From contig JAGMUV010000002.1 of NCBI GenBank assembly GCA_020744425.1, forward strand, positions 4,446,501 through 4,510,500: a DNA stretch of 64,000 nt, read 5' to 3'. Both the position numbers and the translations under genes were made by a program. The stretch is from Dactylonectria macrodidyma (Eukaryota; Ascomycota; Sordariomycetes; Hypocreales; Nectriaceae). This document shows, piece after piece, positions 23,018 through 33,755 of this stretch (positions within the stretch are counted from its first letter, which is position 1; each line of letters begins with the position of its first letter). The notes beneath the pieces were generated by a model that saw only the letters and a program-made list of their open reading frames with translations, was not told where the DNA came from and searched no databases.

Positions 23018-24168
23018 CACCGACACGGCCAGGATAATTTTGTTCTCAGAACCCTCATCTTTCATTCGGCTATGTTCAGCATCCTGTTAGTATTGTATGG
23101 GAATATACACTTGGCTGGGTGCTGCACGGTCTCCTTTTATTCTCGAATCTTCTTTAAGATACCTTTGGCGGCGGTTGATTTGTCATTTCCAACTCGAACG
23201 ATTCACGCGACCATAAACGGCGTCCTAGATTGCTTAAGAGCTATCTAGCACACGCTGATGAGCCTTAGCGGTGTGATGAAAGCACACAACGAACGAACAT
23301 GCTTTATGCGGCTTGAGCGCGGAGTCACAGTCTGTTTTAGTTTTGGTCATGGTGGAAGATTTGTGTCATCACATGTGCAGGATAAAGGGCGCATTCATCC
23401 ACGCAGAGATGGGTCGCAAGGGATGATCCCGAGCGAGCCCGTAATGAATCGACGTACCCTATAACCATCTCTGTATTTCGTCATCTTCAGTGATTATCGT
23501 GACTGTTGTGCTCCCTAATATTTCTTCACGACTGTTGCAGTAGCAAAGCGATAGGTATGTGGCTAGTTTATCGTGTCGTGCGAATATTAGAACTACGTGG
23601 TCAATCCTAATTTTGCCTCTTTGTGGAATTTTCAGATAGACACGAAGATGCCAATACCAAGCTGATTCAATCCTCACCTAGGCAGTCATAGAAAGTGTGC
23701 AAATATTAGACAGGTAAGGTGAGTCAATAGGAGGTCTCCAAGATTGAGTCAATGAGATATTTCTTTTTGTAGCAGTCATATCGCAAACACGGCTCGCAAA
23801 TATTTTCTAAGCCTGGTATCGCAATCAACTGAATCTCACCTTCGAATATGCCATATACTTATTTAATGTCGTTATTCTAGCCAAATAGTCAATACCTATC
23901 TACATGAGGCGTCGCGCGATGAATAGGTTATTGTTCTTTTAACCGACTCCCGGGTAGTTTCCCCACCTCAACAAGCTCCACGCACATACACCCAAGGTCG
24001 TGACTACAATCCAATCGCACGCACCCGGGGGCAGATATACTAGACATTGGGAAATTCAACTGGTGGGAGTTTGTGTTTGACAGGCTATTTCAGTGACAAG
24101 GGCTGTACATGGCCCAAATACAAAATGCTGCTTATCCAGCTTCGAGAGCCCCTATTTTGACAAAGCAA
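23018..24168. other. Convergent intergenic spacer
   Basis: The spacer lies between convergent genes (544-aa protein and PP2A activator). It is AT-rich between about 23490 and 23900, with short ORFs only. I see no gene, repeat or RNA here. Confidence 0.55.
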
Positions 24169-25485
24169 TCAGTCAAAGGGAATTCTCCGAAGGCCCTCTC
24201 CTAGACCTCTCTTCTTCAATTCTTGAGCAGCTGCAAGACTGCTCGGCACCTTGATGCCGCAACAATCACCCCAACCCTTGCCATCGTGTGCATGTCCCGT
24301 GTGCGGGTCGGACGACTCAGGTCCTTCTTCCTCGTCGGCGGCACCAAAGGCATCCTCCTCACTCATTCCGTCAGCCGCCGGCAATAGTGATCCAAAGAGA
24401 AAGTGTTGCATGACTGGAAGCTTGCCCAAGACTTCCGAAACAAACATTCGGCGCATGCCCCCATCAATCTTGGTCCACGACTTTGCAGACGAAATGTCAT
24501 CGAGCATCGGACTATGCCATCGAAGACCCTTGACTGTTTTGGTGCTGTTCACAAAGTTGACTTGGCCCAAATACATAAAATCAGCTCCGAACTCTTCCAA
24601 GGTGAGATCCTGGTGAATGGCGCGCGGGGTTATGAACGGGTGGTATAATAGCTGAGTGGCGCCGAAAAGAAACGGTAGAAACTGGTAGTCGTCAAGTCCC
24701 CAAACACCGTGAGATCCAGCAGGCTCTAAGTAGTAGGTCATCTGAATGACCCGCATCACGGAGAGGTACCGCACAAAGACACGGAGCACGAGGGCCTTGA
24801 AATCCGACTTCTGCAGCAGCCCAAGCTGATAAAGACTGAGAAGCCAGATCATAAAGTTCAGCTCGTGGCCAGAGCCATAGTCTATACGGCTGCCATTACC
24901 AAAGGATTGACAGAAGTAGGTGGATACCTCAGCGAGGGCATCATCATTGCTCAAGCCAAGCTGGCGGTGCCAATCTGGGCTGTTGTCCTTGGCGAGGTCG
25001 AGGAATCCACGGAAAGCTTTGTTTCCAAACCGCGAGCCGCCCTGCTCGTTTGGTGGGGATTTGGACACGAGCTGCTCCGCCTCGTCCAGGATGTTCATAA
25101 TCGTCTTGACGCTGTCGCTGAGATCACCATCCGCCATGGCCGAGCATGGGGTGGAAACCACGGCCTCCGCCAGGCCAAAGATCCAGGCCGTGATCAGTGG
25201 GTATGTTGGAGATTCCAGGAACAACTCATGGTCTTTTCTTGAAAGGATCCTGCGCGAGGGTATCTTGTATGTCCAGTTGGATATGTCGGGTGGCGAAGGC
25301 AGACTGGGAGTTTTGGGAACGGGTGTGGGATTCGACTGTGGTGCTCGTCGCCTGCGAGGCTCGAGCTTCGGGATCATGTCCTTGAGGTCGCCGATGGCGG
25401 GTTCCCCCGGCTGCAAGGGTGAGGGTTGTGTAGGAGCGGAAGAGGACATTGCGTAGGAGTATTGATGTGATGATGTAGTTGTCAA
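24169..25485 (-). CDS. rrd1: PP2A activator / peptidyl-prolyl isomerase (PTPA family)
   Basis: Activates serine/threonine phosphatase 2A and acts as a prolyl cis-trans isomerase. Single exon, 438 aa. Core motifs are all present: PSRRILSRKDHELFLESPTY, NEQGGSRFGNKAFRGFLDL, the active-site region IDYGSGHELNFMIWLL, MTYYLEPAGSHGVWGLDDYQ, FLPFLFGATQLLYHP and LRWHSPMLDDISSAKSW. The N-terminal 65 residues are Pro/Ser-rich. A C-terminal extension of about 60 residues is acidic, with a His/Cys-containing WGDCCGIKVP segment. The RRILS-type N-terminus and extended tail fit the Rrd1 class (activator 1) better than Rrd2. That paralog choice is from memory of the family and is less certain than the family itself. 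Confidence 0.92.
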   Translation of the reverse strand: MTTTSSHQYSYAMSSSAPTQPSPLQPGEPAIGDLKDMIPKLEPRRRRAPQSNPTPVPKTPSLPSPPDISNWTYKIPSRRILSRKDHELFLESPTYPLITAWIFGLAEAVVSTPCSAMADGDLSDSVKTIMNILDEAEQLVSKSPPNEQGGSRFGNKAFRGFLDLAKDNSPDWHRQLGLSNDDALAEVSTYFCQSFGNGSRIDYGSGHELNFMIWLLSLYQLGLLQKSDFKALVLRVFVRYLSVMRVIQMTYYLEPAGSHGVWGLDDYQFLPFLFGATQLLYHPFITPRAIHQDLTLEEFGADFMYLGQVNFVNSTKTVKGLRWHSPMLDDISSAKSWTKIDGGMRRMFVSEVLGKLPVMQHFLFGSLLPAADGMSEEDAFGAADEEEGPESSDPHTGHAHDGKGWGDCCGIKVPSSLAAAQELKKRGLGEGLRRIPFD

Positions 25486-25828
25486 GCTTGTCTAGGAGCT
25501 TACCGAGCAGAGATGTAATAGCTTGAAGCTTTGTATCAGGACCGAGCAGTCACCTGTAGCTGGAAGGGACCCCACCATTGGCCTAGGTACCTGACGCCAC
25601 TGGAAGGTGCCGCCACTCTCTGTAGGCTGTACCCTGGCCTACCTGCCTGCGCTGTGCTTTAGGGGACCGCGGGGCAAAGGCGATGGCACGGGTACCCGCG
25701 GTCAGTATTCACCCCGCGCCACCTTCCAATTAAGGCCCGAGCCACATCAAAGGGCCTAACGTCACAGCCTCACCATCGGCGAAATTTTTATCAGCCTTCA
25801 GCAGTCAGATATCACAACAACTGCAGCA
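25486..25828. promoter_or_regulatory. Divergent promoter between PP2A activator and Rrp46
   Basis: 343 bp separate the two outward-facing starts. A CCAAT box is seen at 25726-25730 and an inverted one (ATTGG) at 25577-25581. The centre is GC-rich, with GGTACC motifs at 25586-25591 and 25691-25696. Confidence 0.45.
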
Positions 25829-26698
25829 ATGGCTTCCTCTACTCAACCAGCCGCTGAGCTATCCCATCTCCCCAAGGCCGATGGCTCAGCCACCTTCTCA
25901 TATGGCGGCTACTCCGTCATCGCCGCTGTCAACGGCCCTGTCGAGGCGCAAAGACGAGATGAGAACGCTTTTGAGGCTCTGGTGGATGTCATCGTGCGCC
26001 CTGCAGCAGGAGTTGGAGGTGAGAAAAACTCGATCCAAACGTCCAATGGGACAGTGTGCAATTTTCTGACAACGACATGTGTAGGAACCCGTGAGCGTCA
26101 GCTTGAGTCCATTTTGCAGGCCGCCCTTCGCCAGCTGATTCCTGTGCGAAATTACCCCAGATGCGTAATTCAAACCACCATACAGGTGGTTGAGACGCCA
26201 GATAATGCATACGTCAATGCGAAGTTGGTCCAGGCTTCGTTGGTGAGATGCCTCAACTAACACGATATATGCTTGGCTGCTAATATTTGAAAACAGAATC
26301 TTCCCATCATTCCTGCGCTCCTCCACGCAGCCATCCTGGCAATTCTCACTGCCGCCATTCCCCTCAAGACTATCGCCACAGCAACTGTCATAGCCATTTC
26401 GGATGGCGACACGAAATTCATTGTTGACCCAACAGCAGTCGAAGCAGACCGCGCAAGGTCTCTCCACGTCCTAGGCTTTGCGTCTCAGGATGAGCTTCTT
26501 GTCTCGGAGAGCGAAGGCTCCTTCTCTGCTGACGAGTGGACCAAAGTCCTGGAACTTGGACAGCGCATTTGCTCCCAGCGCAGGCCCGCCGGCATGGATA
26601 CTGTCATGGCAGGCGACAACCATGAATCCCAAAGCATGAAAGAGTTTATTCGTTTGGTTGTAGAAGCCAAGACGGCAGAGGACCTCCACTGGAAATGA
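25829..26698 (+). CDS. rrp46: Exosome complex component Rrp46
   Basis: RNase PH-fold ring subunit of the RNA exosome, nuclear and cytoplasmic. Exons 25829-26018, 26085-26242 and 26297-26698 give 249 aa. The N-terminal half has DGSATFSYGGYSVIAAVNGPVE, then VIVRPAAGVGG joined across intron 1 to TRERQLESILQAALRQLI. The third exon gives IIPALLHAAILAILTAAIPLK and ATVIAISDG, IVDPTAVE. Eukaryotic exosome ring subunits lack phosphorolytic activity; no catalytic claim is made here. Introns are 66 and 54 nt with GTGAGA donors. Confidence 0.92.
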
Positions 26699-29600
26699 AA
26701 GGTTCTCTGACGTTGCAGTCATTAAACGAGGTCGAGGCCAAACCATGAGACTGGTGCCGCCAGCGAAGGCACGCATTGGCGGTATCTCAATGGTGAACGT
26801 TGTGACGAGTCATGCATTGCGTCCTATCTACAACACGAGTAGCATCAGAACACAGCGGATGACAAAGGAGAGGGTGTGTTTGTCACGCAGCGCGAGACGA
26901 TCAAACGGGAATCGGATGTGCCTCCCAGGGGAGTTTTCACGACGATATGCACACGTCCAATCATGGGCTTTGTTGACGGCATGACTGACCGCTAGAGGCT
27001 GGGACGGCCTGAACTGGGGCATGAAATCGGTGTGACGTTTCATCTGAACCTCGAAATTTTGGGGGTTGTCATCAAACAACCTGGTACCGATACGGTTCAA
27101 GAGGTCATAAACAGAAAAGCAAAGGACAAGCAACAGAGCACGCGGGGTATCATCAAATGCATTACCCTTTTACGGAATATTTCGACACTGGAGTGCGCAA
27201 GCCGATGCGTCCACGTCGACAAGTCTAGAAAGAGATTATTGTAGCTACTCAACGAGGTTGATGAGCTAGGAGCATGATATCGATGTATGAGGTAGCCGCC
27301 AGACAAGACACAATTCCCCAGCTCCATCCATCAATAAACGCTCGCACATCTGGGCCAGGCTGGCGCGGCATCTATTAGCCGTGTCTTGTGCAGGATCCCT
27401 ACGCCACGACGAGGTGTGTATTGGGCCAAGGCCGCCACCAATGGGGAGACAGGGGTGAGTTGAGACGAAAAGCCACGGTATGGCGGCGTTTCGACTTCGG
27501 AATGGCCAACCCCGTTGATGCGACTCTGACGCAGCCTTCCCAATGGCCTATCACCTACCCATGCAGCGTGACGAACAATGCTCCTGGGGCCTGGACCCCC
27601 AAGGTTGTCGACATGCGACGTCAGAGCTAGCTGACACGACACAGCTAGCCAAGCCCCGGTTTTTGCCCATCGCTGGGAGTTAGATCGCGATCTTGGCCAC
27701 GCCGCTTTTAACACGGGGACGGGGGAAGTTTACCCAAGTGATTCAGGTGAGAGACGAGATACCAACTTGCAACGTACAGACGGTCTGGTACCGTGGTCAC
27801 AACTCTTGCCGTTGTGACCCACAGTAATAATCAGATTCAACGGCTACCAGCCCTGTCCAAATTTTCCCCGGCAGATGAATCATGGCACCGATGTATGTCG
27901 GGCCCCGAGCGAGATTGCGGAAGTGAACTCGGAAGATGCCGAAATCGGCCATATTCCAGCGGCATAGAGGAGAGATGGCAATACTCTCGGGGGTACTGAG
28001 GCGGTCAGTTTCTTACGACGGTACTATAGAGCTGCGTTGCTTTATTAACCCAGGTAGGTTTTTGACATATGGACACTAGTTACCGAACATGCAGGCAGGC
28101 TTTATCTCACTGTTTCCACGGTAGTAGCTGTTTTCCTCATGCATAAAAAAGCGCGTAATTCTTCATCGGGCGCCGTTCTGAGGCAATCCCTGGGCATGGG
28201 AAACGAGGACGCTAAGCTGTATCGAGCCCCTTGCGACGTTAAAGAAAAACCGTTGCAAAAGCGTGGAGCCGAACGGATGGATTACCCCCTGGAACCTGGG
28301 CGCTGTAACCCCAGCGGCCACAGACAGAAGCGTGGTGGCGGGCGCCGCAGCGGCTAGCAGCATGCTGAAGGACGGGGAAGGGAGAGAGACAGAGGGACGG
28401 AGAACAGGGAGAGACGGAGACTGGTCTCTAACAAAGGATCGACAGGAGCAAGAAGGGAGAGCAGCAACATGACAGGTGGGCCCTGGGGACAGGAGAAGGC
28501 CTTGGATACAGCCTCCTCTCCTATACTATGGTTACAGGTCTGACTCTGGCAGGTATTAAAAGGCATTCCCCCATCGGTGAAAGAAGACGAAGGAGGGAGC
28601 TGCAGGAACACCTCGATACATTCTTTCGTTGCGACCCGTTCCCCATCCCGGGTTTACCGCCACCCACTCGCTCTGCGGGGGACAGAAGAGACAAGAAGAG
28701 ACACCAGACAGACAAAATCGCGACGTCAGATCATATCATTTCGACAAAGTCGCGCAGGAAGCCTGAAAGACTCTGGGAGTTTTTCTCTGCAGCACCCTGC
28801 ACGCCCGCTTTTTTCGCCCTCTTCTGTTGTCGTCAAACTTGCGGCCTTTGTCTCGTATTCCGACTTGTCTCTTGTCGTTTGACCTGTCCTATTTTTCTGT
28901 TCTTTTCTTTTCTGTAAGGTGACTGTCGCTTGCACCGTCTTTGTTACTCGTTAATAATTTCTTCTTCACCCCATCACATCTTCTTGCACGTGGCGGCTGG
29001 TCTCCTATTGGTTACCCCGGCCATCTCTTCACTCCCTCGTTCTTTCTGCGCTGGTCGTTGGAAGCAGGCTTGCGGCTTTTCATCTTGCATCCTGCGGGCT
29101 GGGTTGTGTAGCGTTGTGTTGCATCCATACTACTACCTCCACCTCTGCATCCTGCATCCTCGGATTGGCATCAATCCCTGATTCTTTCGTCACAACCCCC
29201 CGGTCTCGCTTCCATCTTTGGGCTTGTACATCCGTCCCCAGGTTCAGCACATACAGGGGCAGCCAGCCAACGTGCCTGAATAAGCGAAGTCCAACCGACT
29301 CAGCAACATCGTCAAGACGGTTGTCAGACGCCCGCAACACTTGTGGGCCAAGAACGCTGAAGCTCAATAGCCCGAGACACGCAGGCGATCGGGCGGCTTG
29401 TTCAATTAAGCCATTGGCTTTCTGCGGCAGCTAAGAATTAGTTGGTCTTTTTCCGCGACCTGCATCTGGGACAATCGTCGGCTTGCCGTCGTTATTTGCT
29501 ACTGCAGTCACCCACGTGCACTGTGACGCTGCGGCTGGATCCCTCTCATCACAACAACCACCAATCGTCGCGAATCCCTCCCAACCGACTCGGTTCTCAC

Positions 29601-30346
29601 CCACCCCAGCAGGCGAAATCTGGGCATTTTATCCATCAAGAGACCGGACTGAGAGTTGACGAAATTCGACAACGTACCTCCACCCAGTCAGCTGCCTGTG
29701 CGTCTGTGAAGACGGACATTAACGCCGGAGGCTTCGTTGCATCAAAGTGACGGTGAAGCAATAGTCCAATTGGAACTTGCGCCAGCGGCGAAAGGGAGTC
29801 CTCTAAGAGCAACCGACAAGTAATTAGTTTGCACAGCAAGGCCAGGTGATTGATTCATCAGTGCCACTGTCACTATCACTGCCATTGTCACTATCACGTC
29901 GTCTCTCAAGCTTCAACTCCCTGGGCTCCGAGGAAGCACGGAGAAAGCCACAGACGCGGAAATACAAAAAGAGCAGAGATAACTGCGAGTTGTCAGCAAG
30001 AGGCAGCAGCACAAACCCCCCCACAAGCAACTCGCCGGTCTAGCCCAACCTCCACTTCTGTGAGAGTGGGATTTTGATTCTTCTACTGTGTGGCAAACGG
30101 TAATTCGGATTCGCTTCTCCGCCGGACTCCGCTATTAGCGACTCGGAGCGGACTTTACGGAACCAAGCCAGTCGCAAAACTTGGGCACACGACACACACA
30201 GCAAGTCTGTCTGCGTGTCTGCTGTGCGTCCAGTGTACTTTGGATCTCTGCGTCTAGAGTCGGAGACATCAAGTATCCACCCCCAATTATCCGGGTTCCG
30301 CACCCTTCTAAGCTATTCCCAACCCAAGCAGCATACTATCACATCC
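26699..30346. other. 3.6-kb gene-free region upstream of NAD kinase
   Basis: No gene can be supported. The region holds the Rrp46 3' side, then mixed sequence, a purine-rich GA patch at about 28365-28425, and from about 28790 a long C/T-rich stretch typical of a fungal core promoter. The last 1.4 kb may be a long transcribed leader of the NAD kinase, with many short upstream ORFs. Two copies of an 18-bp unit lie at 29863-29898. A 17-mer GTGATTCAGGTGAGAGA near 27738 also occurs near 16992. Confidence 0.55.
29863..29898. repeat. 18-bp tandem duplication
   Basis: GCCACTGTCACTATCACT (29863-29880) is followed directly by GCCATTGTCACTATCACG (29881-29898), with 16 of 18 bases identical. It lies in the likely leader of the NAD kinase gene. 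Confidence 0.75.
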
Positions 30347-32848
30347 ATGGCGGGAAATATGACAGGCGGCGTGCTTTGCGCTGCTTCTCCCACGGCACTC
30401 CACCCGGCTCTTGGCAGTCCCCGAGCCGACAGCTCGCCTCTTTCTAATAATAAGAGCGCACCCGTCGCTGCCGATCGGCGAGAGAACAAAAGTGACGCCG
30501 AGCTGGACACTTGGGCTGCTGCAACTCTCTCGCCGATAACACCAGCAACGGCGGTAATTGATAACACAACGTCGACACCCTGCCCTAGCCCGGAGTCCAG
30601 CAACCACGGCCACCTTAATAACAACGACAGCTCGTCGAAATCCTCAGGGTCTCTGGCCGGGTTCTCAAAGGTGGAGGGAGCGGGTATCTTGCCGTCAGGA
30701 CAAGCTATTGTTGACCCGGTTCCGGGCCGTGATTTAATAAACGGCTTCCCCCCATCAGCAGCGTCCTCATCCGCTCTTGATCCTGGTGCTTCGGCTGCTA
30801 GTACGGTTGCTACTGCTGCTGCGATTGCTCCCACCACCACCACCACAACCGGAGCTTTGTCTAGTGGAGCCTCGTCGTTGTCGCAATTGTCATCCCCTCC
30901 GCTTGAGACTCAAGCCTCAGACTCCTCGCCCGCTTCTTCTTCCTCTTCTCCTTCTTCTCAGCACTCTACCGTCGCCCCGTTGCCATCGGCTTCCTTGCCC
31001 TCTCCTTCATTCCCGTCTTTGGCCCCTTTGGCTTCTGGCCACCGACGCAACTCACCCTCGCGCGACTCGATCCCGCGACAGACGGTGATAAAGGCCTTAG
31101 CTTCGGTTGCGCGCCAACACAAGCCCGACGCCCTCTCGCTGGTTCCCCCTTCGCGAGTGCGTCAAAGCCACGCCCGCACTCACTCGCAGTCACGATCTTA
31201 TTCCATTCTCTCCGGGATGAAGTCGGCTCAAGGCGGGGACGGAGCCATGTCCGAGGCTCGACCCCAGCCGGATCCGATGTCTTCTTCAACTGCCGGTAGT
31301 CACCAAATCTCAGCGCCCTCGTCGCAAACCCTGACGGATGCCCTGAACGAGATTGCCAAGTCCCGCCAACCCCCCACCGTTTCGTCTCCAGCGCCCATCC
31401 CCACGCCCACTACTGCTATTCACTCAACCATATCTGGGGCTGCTGCCGCTATCACTACAGGGCCTTCCAGCGCTGGCATCCGCCACACCACCGCTACAAC
31501 ATACGCCACTGCTGTTGCAACACCCACGCCTACAGCCACAAACCTCCTCCCGGCAGCCCTTCAGTCGCCCTGCTTCTACCATGAGCGCTTCGCCGACGCC
31601 GTCGACATCGGCAAGGTGCTCGAGGAGATTAAGAACGATGTTTCCATGTCGCACTCGCGCCTCGTCGCCACTGCTACTGGGGTTCGTGAGGTATCGAAAC
31701 AGCTGCAGCGCCGCCCCGTCAAACGTGCCGTGCGCAACATCATGATCGTCACCAAGGCTCGCGACAACCAACTCGTCTACCTCACGCGCGAGCTCGCCTC
31801 GTGGCTCCTGCGCACGCCGCGCTACGGCTCTGACCTCGGAGTCAACGTCTACGTAGACGCCAAGCTTCGTGGCTCCCGTCGCTTCGACGCCCCGGGCCTC
31901 CTCGCTGAGAACCCGCGCTTCCAGCACATGCTCAAGTACTGGACCCCGGATCTCTGCTGGAGCCAGCCCGAGAAGTTCGACCTCGTCCTCACCTTAGGCG
32001 GCGACGGCACCGTCCTCTTCACCTCATGGCTCTTCCAGCGCGTCGTGCCCCCCGTGCTGTCTTTCAGCCTCGGCAGCCTTGGCTTCATGACGACATTCGA
32101 GTTTGAGAAGTACAAGGAGCACCTCAACCGCGTCATGGGTGACGACGGCATGAAGATCAACCTGCGCATGCGCTTCACCTGCACCGTCTACCGCGGCGGG
32201 CTCAACGGAAACCCGCAGCTGGAAGAAGGCGAGCAGTTTGAGGTGCTCAACGAGCTTGTCATCGACCGCGGCCCTTCGCCCTACGTCTCCAATCTCGAGC
32301 TCTACGGCGATGACGAGCTCCTCACCGTCGTCCAGGCCGACGGCTGCATCTTCTCCACCCCGACCGGCTCCACGGCCTATTCCCTCTCGGCCGGCGGCGC
32401 CCTGGTCCACCCGGATATCCCAGCCATCCTCTTGACGCCCATCTGCCCGCACACGCTGTCCTTCCGGCCCATGGTGCTGTCCGACACCATGGCCCTGCGC
32501 GTCTCCATCCCCCGCAACTCGCGCGCCACCGCCTACTGCGCCTTCGACGGCAAGGGCCGCCTCGAGCTCCGACAGGGCGACCACGTCACCATCACGGCCT
32601 CGCAGTACCCCTTTCCCACCGTTACTCGCACCGACAATGAGTGGTTCGACAGCGTCAGCCGCACCCTCCGCTGGAACGTCCGCGCCGCCGCCCAGAAGCC
32701 CTTCGACGCCGATATCGACGGCTGCCCCGTCGACGATCAGGACGACCTGGGTTGGGACATTGACACAGACAGCGCCTTCTACGGCAGCGAGGAGGGCAGC
32801 GTCAGCGCGAGCCCTATTCGCCGCCAGATGAGCCTTCTAGGCTTGTAA
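30347..32848 (+). CDS. NAD+ kinase with long disordered N-terminus
   Basis: Phosphorylates NAD+ (possibly also NADH) to make NADP(H). The frame is open from a GTG at 30215, but the first ATG is at 30347 (MAGNMTGG), giving 833 aa from one exon. Residues 1 to about 400 are low complexity (Ser/Ala/Thr/Pro). The kinase domain covers about 410-785: the invariant GGDGT is at residues 551-555 (LTLGGDGTVLFTSWLF), followed by FSLGSLGFMTTFEF, LNELVIDRGPSPYVS and the second conserved block ADGCIFSTPTGSTAYSLSAGG. A further AFDGKGRLEL segment follows. Architecture matches the Utr1/Yef1 cytosolic class rather than mitochondrial Pos5. There is no mitochondrial presequence, so cytosolic action is likely. The N-terminus is far longer than in yeast homologs (about 500 aa total). 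Confidence 0.93.
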   Translation: MAGNMTGGVLCAASPTALHPALGSPRADSSPLSNNKSAPVAADRRENKSDAELDTWAAATLSPITPATAVIDNTTSTPCPSPESSNHGHLNNNDSSSKSSGSLAGFSKVEGAGILPSGQAIVDPVPGRDLINGFPPSAASSSALDPGASAASTVATAAAIAPTTTTTTGALSSGASSLSQLSSPPLETQASDSSPASSSSSPSSQHSTVAPLPSASLPSPSFPSLAPLASGHRRNSPSRDSIPRQTVIKALASVARQHKPDALSLVPPSRVRQSHARTHSQSRSYSILSGMKSAQGGDGAMSEARPQPDPMSSSTAGSHQISAPSSQTLTDALNEIAKSRQPPTVSSPAPIPTPTTAIHSTISGAAAAITTGPSSAGIRHTTATTYATAVATPTPTATNLLPAALQSPCFYHERFADAVDIGKVLEEIKNDVSMSHSRLVATATGVREVSKQLQRRPVKRAVRNIMIVTKARDNQLVYLTRELASWLLRTPRYGSDLGVNVYVDAKLRGSRRFDAPGLLAENPRFQHMLKYWTPDLCWSQPEKFDLVLTLGGDGTVLFTSWLFQRVVPPVLSFSLGSLGFMTTFEFEKYKEHLNRVMGDDGMKINLRMRFTCTVYRGGLNGNPQLEEGEQFEVLNELVIDRGPSPYVSNLELYGDDELLTVVQADGCIFSTPTGSTAYSLSAGGALVHPDIPAILLTPICPHTLSFRPMVLSDTMALRVSIPRNSRATAYCAFDGKGRLELRQGDHVTITASQYPFPTVTRTDNEWFDSVSRTLRWNVRAAAQKPFDADIDGCPVDDQDDLGWDIDTDSAFYGSEEGSVSASPIRRQMSLLGL

Positions 32849-33755
32849 AGAGGAGGAAGCTAGATTATTTGGGGATGTTGCTTAGCGGGTCTTGAAAGTG
32901 ATGTTTCCGTCTCTGATTTTAACCTTAGAGTACCATGCACGGAGTTTTTAGTTTTTCTTTTCTTTTCTTCTCTCGGGCGTTTACGGATGATGATGATAGT
33001 GGGTTTCTTTATATACATGTCCCGTCAACTGGGAGAGGTTTTGACGGATGACATTAGGAATATGCATCCGAGGCTCTAGACTCCTCGATGCAGTATGAGA
33101 TGGATTGGTATTACAACGGGTTCTCGTCAAGCATACACAAACATAGCAAATACAGAAGCGCGACGATCAGCGTTTCCTCATAGATAGACCATGGAGCCGG
33201 GCATTGTAGACAAGATCACATGCTTCCCTTTTATCCTCAATACAAGATACAGATGGGTGTTGCTGGAGCACTCCACTGCTATCGATGAGCCACAACTCTT
33301 CATCAGTCTCTACCGGCGCCAAGACTAGTTCCAGTGCCTCCCTCTGTCATTTCACTGCTGCCTCAACCTGTGGACATGTCAATCACGAATGCAAACCCAT
33401 TGTTGGCTCGTGACAATCTTTAATTGCACACCGGAAGCCGAGTCTAGCTGTTCCAGCTCAAACAATCTCGGTCGGACAGATATATCTACATTGAATCCAA
33501 CATGTCCATGTTGGCCCCACCAATCCCCCATCAACCCAAACAGCAAAAAACACCATACCATATACCTTGAAAGACTTAGAAGAACACGTCGTTCAAATGC
33601 AATAAAAGACACATTTTCCCCCATATACTGGGTATACACAAAACCCCCCGGTATGAAATTTGTCATTAGAGGCTTTCCCTCACAAAATTCGTTCCAGCGA
33701 GTGAGACTGGCGGCATGCCGTCGGCACCACGTGGTTGGTCATGATGCCCGGTATT
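32849..33755. other. Convergent intergenic spacer
   Basis: The spacer lies between the convergent NAD kinase and homeodomain genes and presumably holds both 3' UTRs. A T-rich tract (about 32946-32972) follows the kinase stop. A plus-strand 129-codon ORF at 33389-33778 has no recognisable domain and overlaps the homeodomain gene's end, so I do not call it. Confidence 0.55.

Noticed and set aside
30215..30346. Upstream extension of NAD kinase frame
   Set aside because: It starts at GTG, not ATG; the first ATG of the frame is 30347.
32024..32584. 186-codon minus-strand ORF over the NAD kinase domain
   Set aside because: Antisense shadow of a GC-rich catalytic exon.
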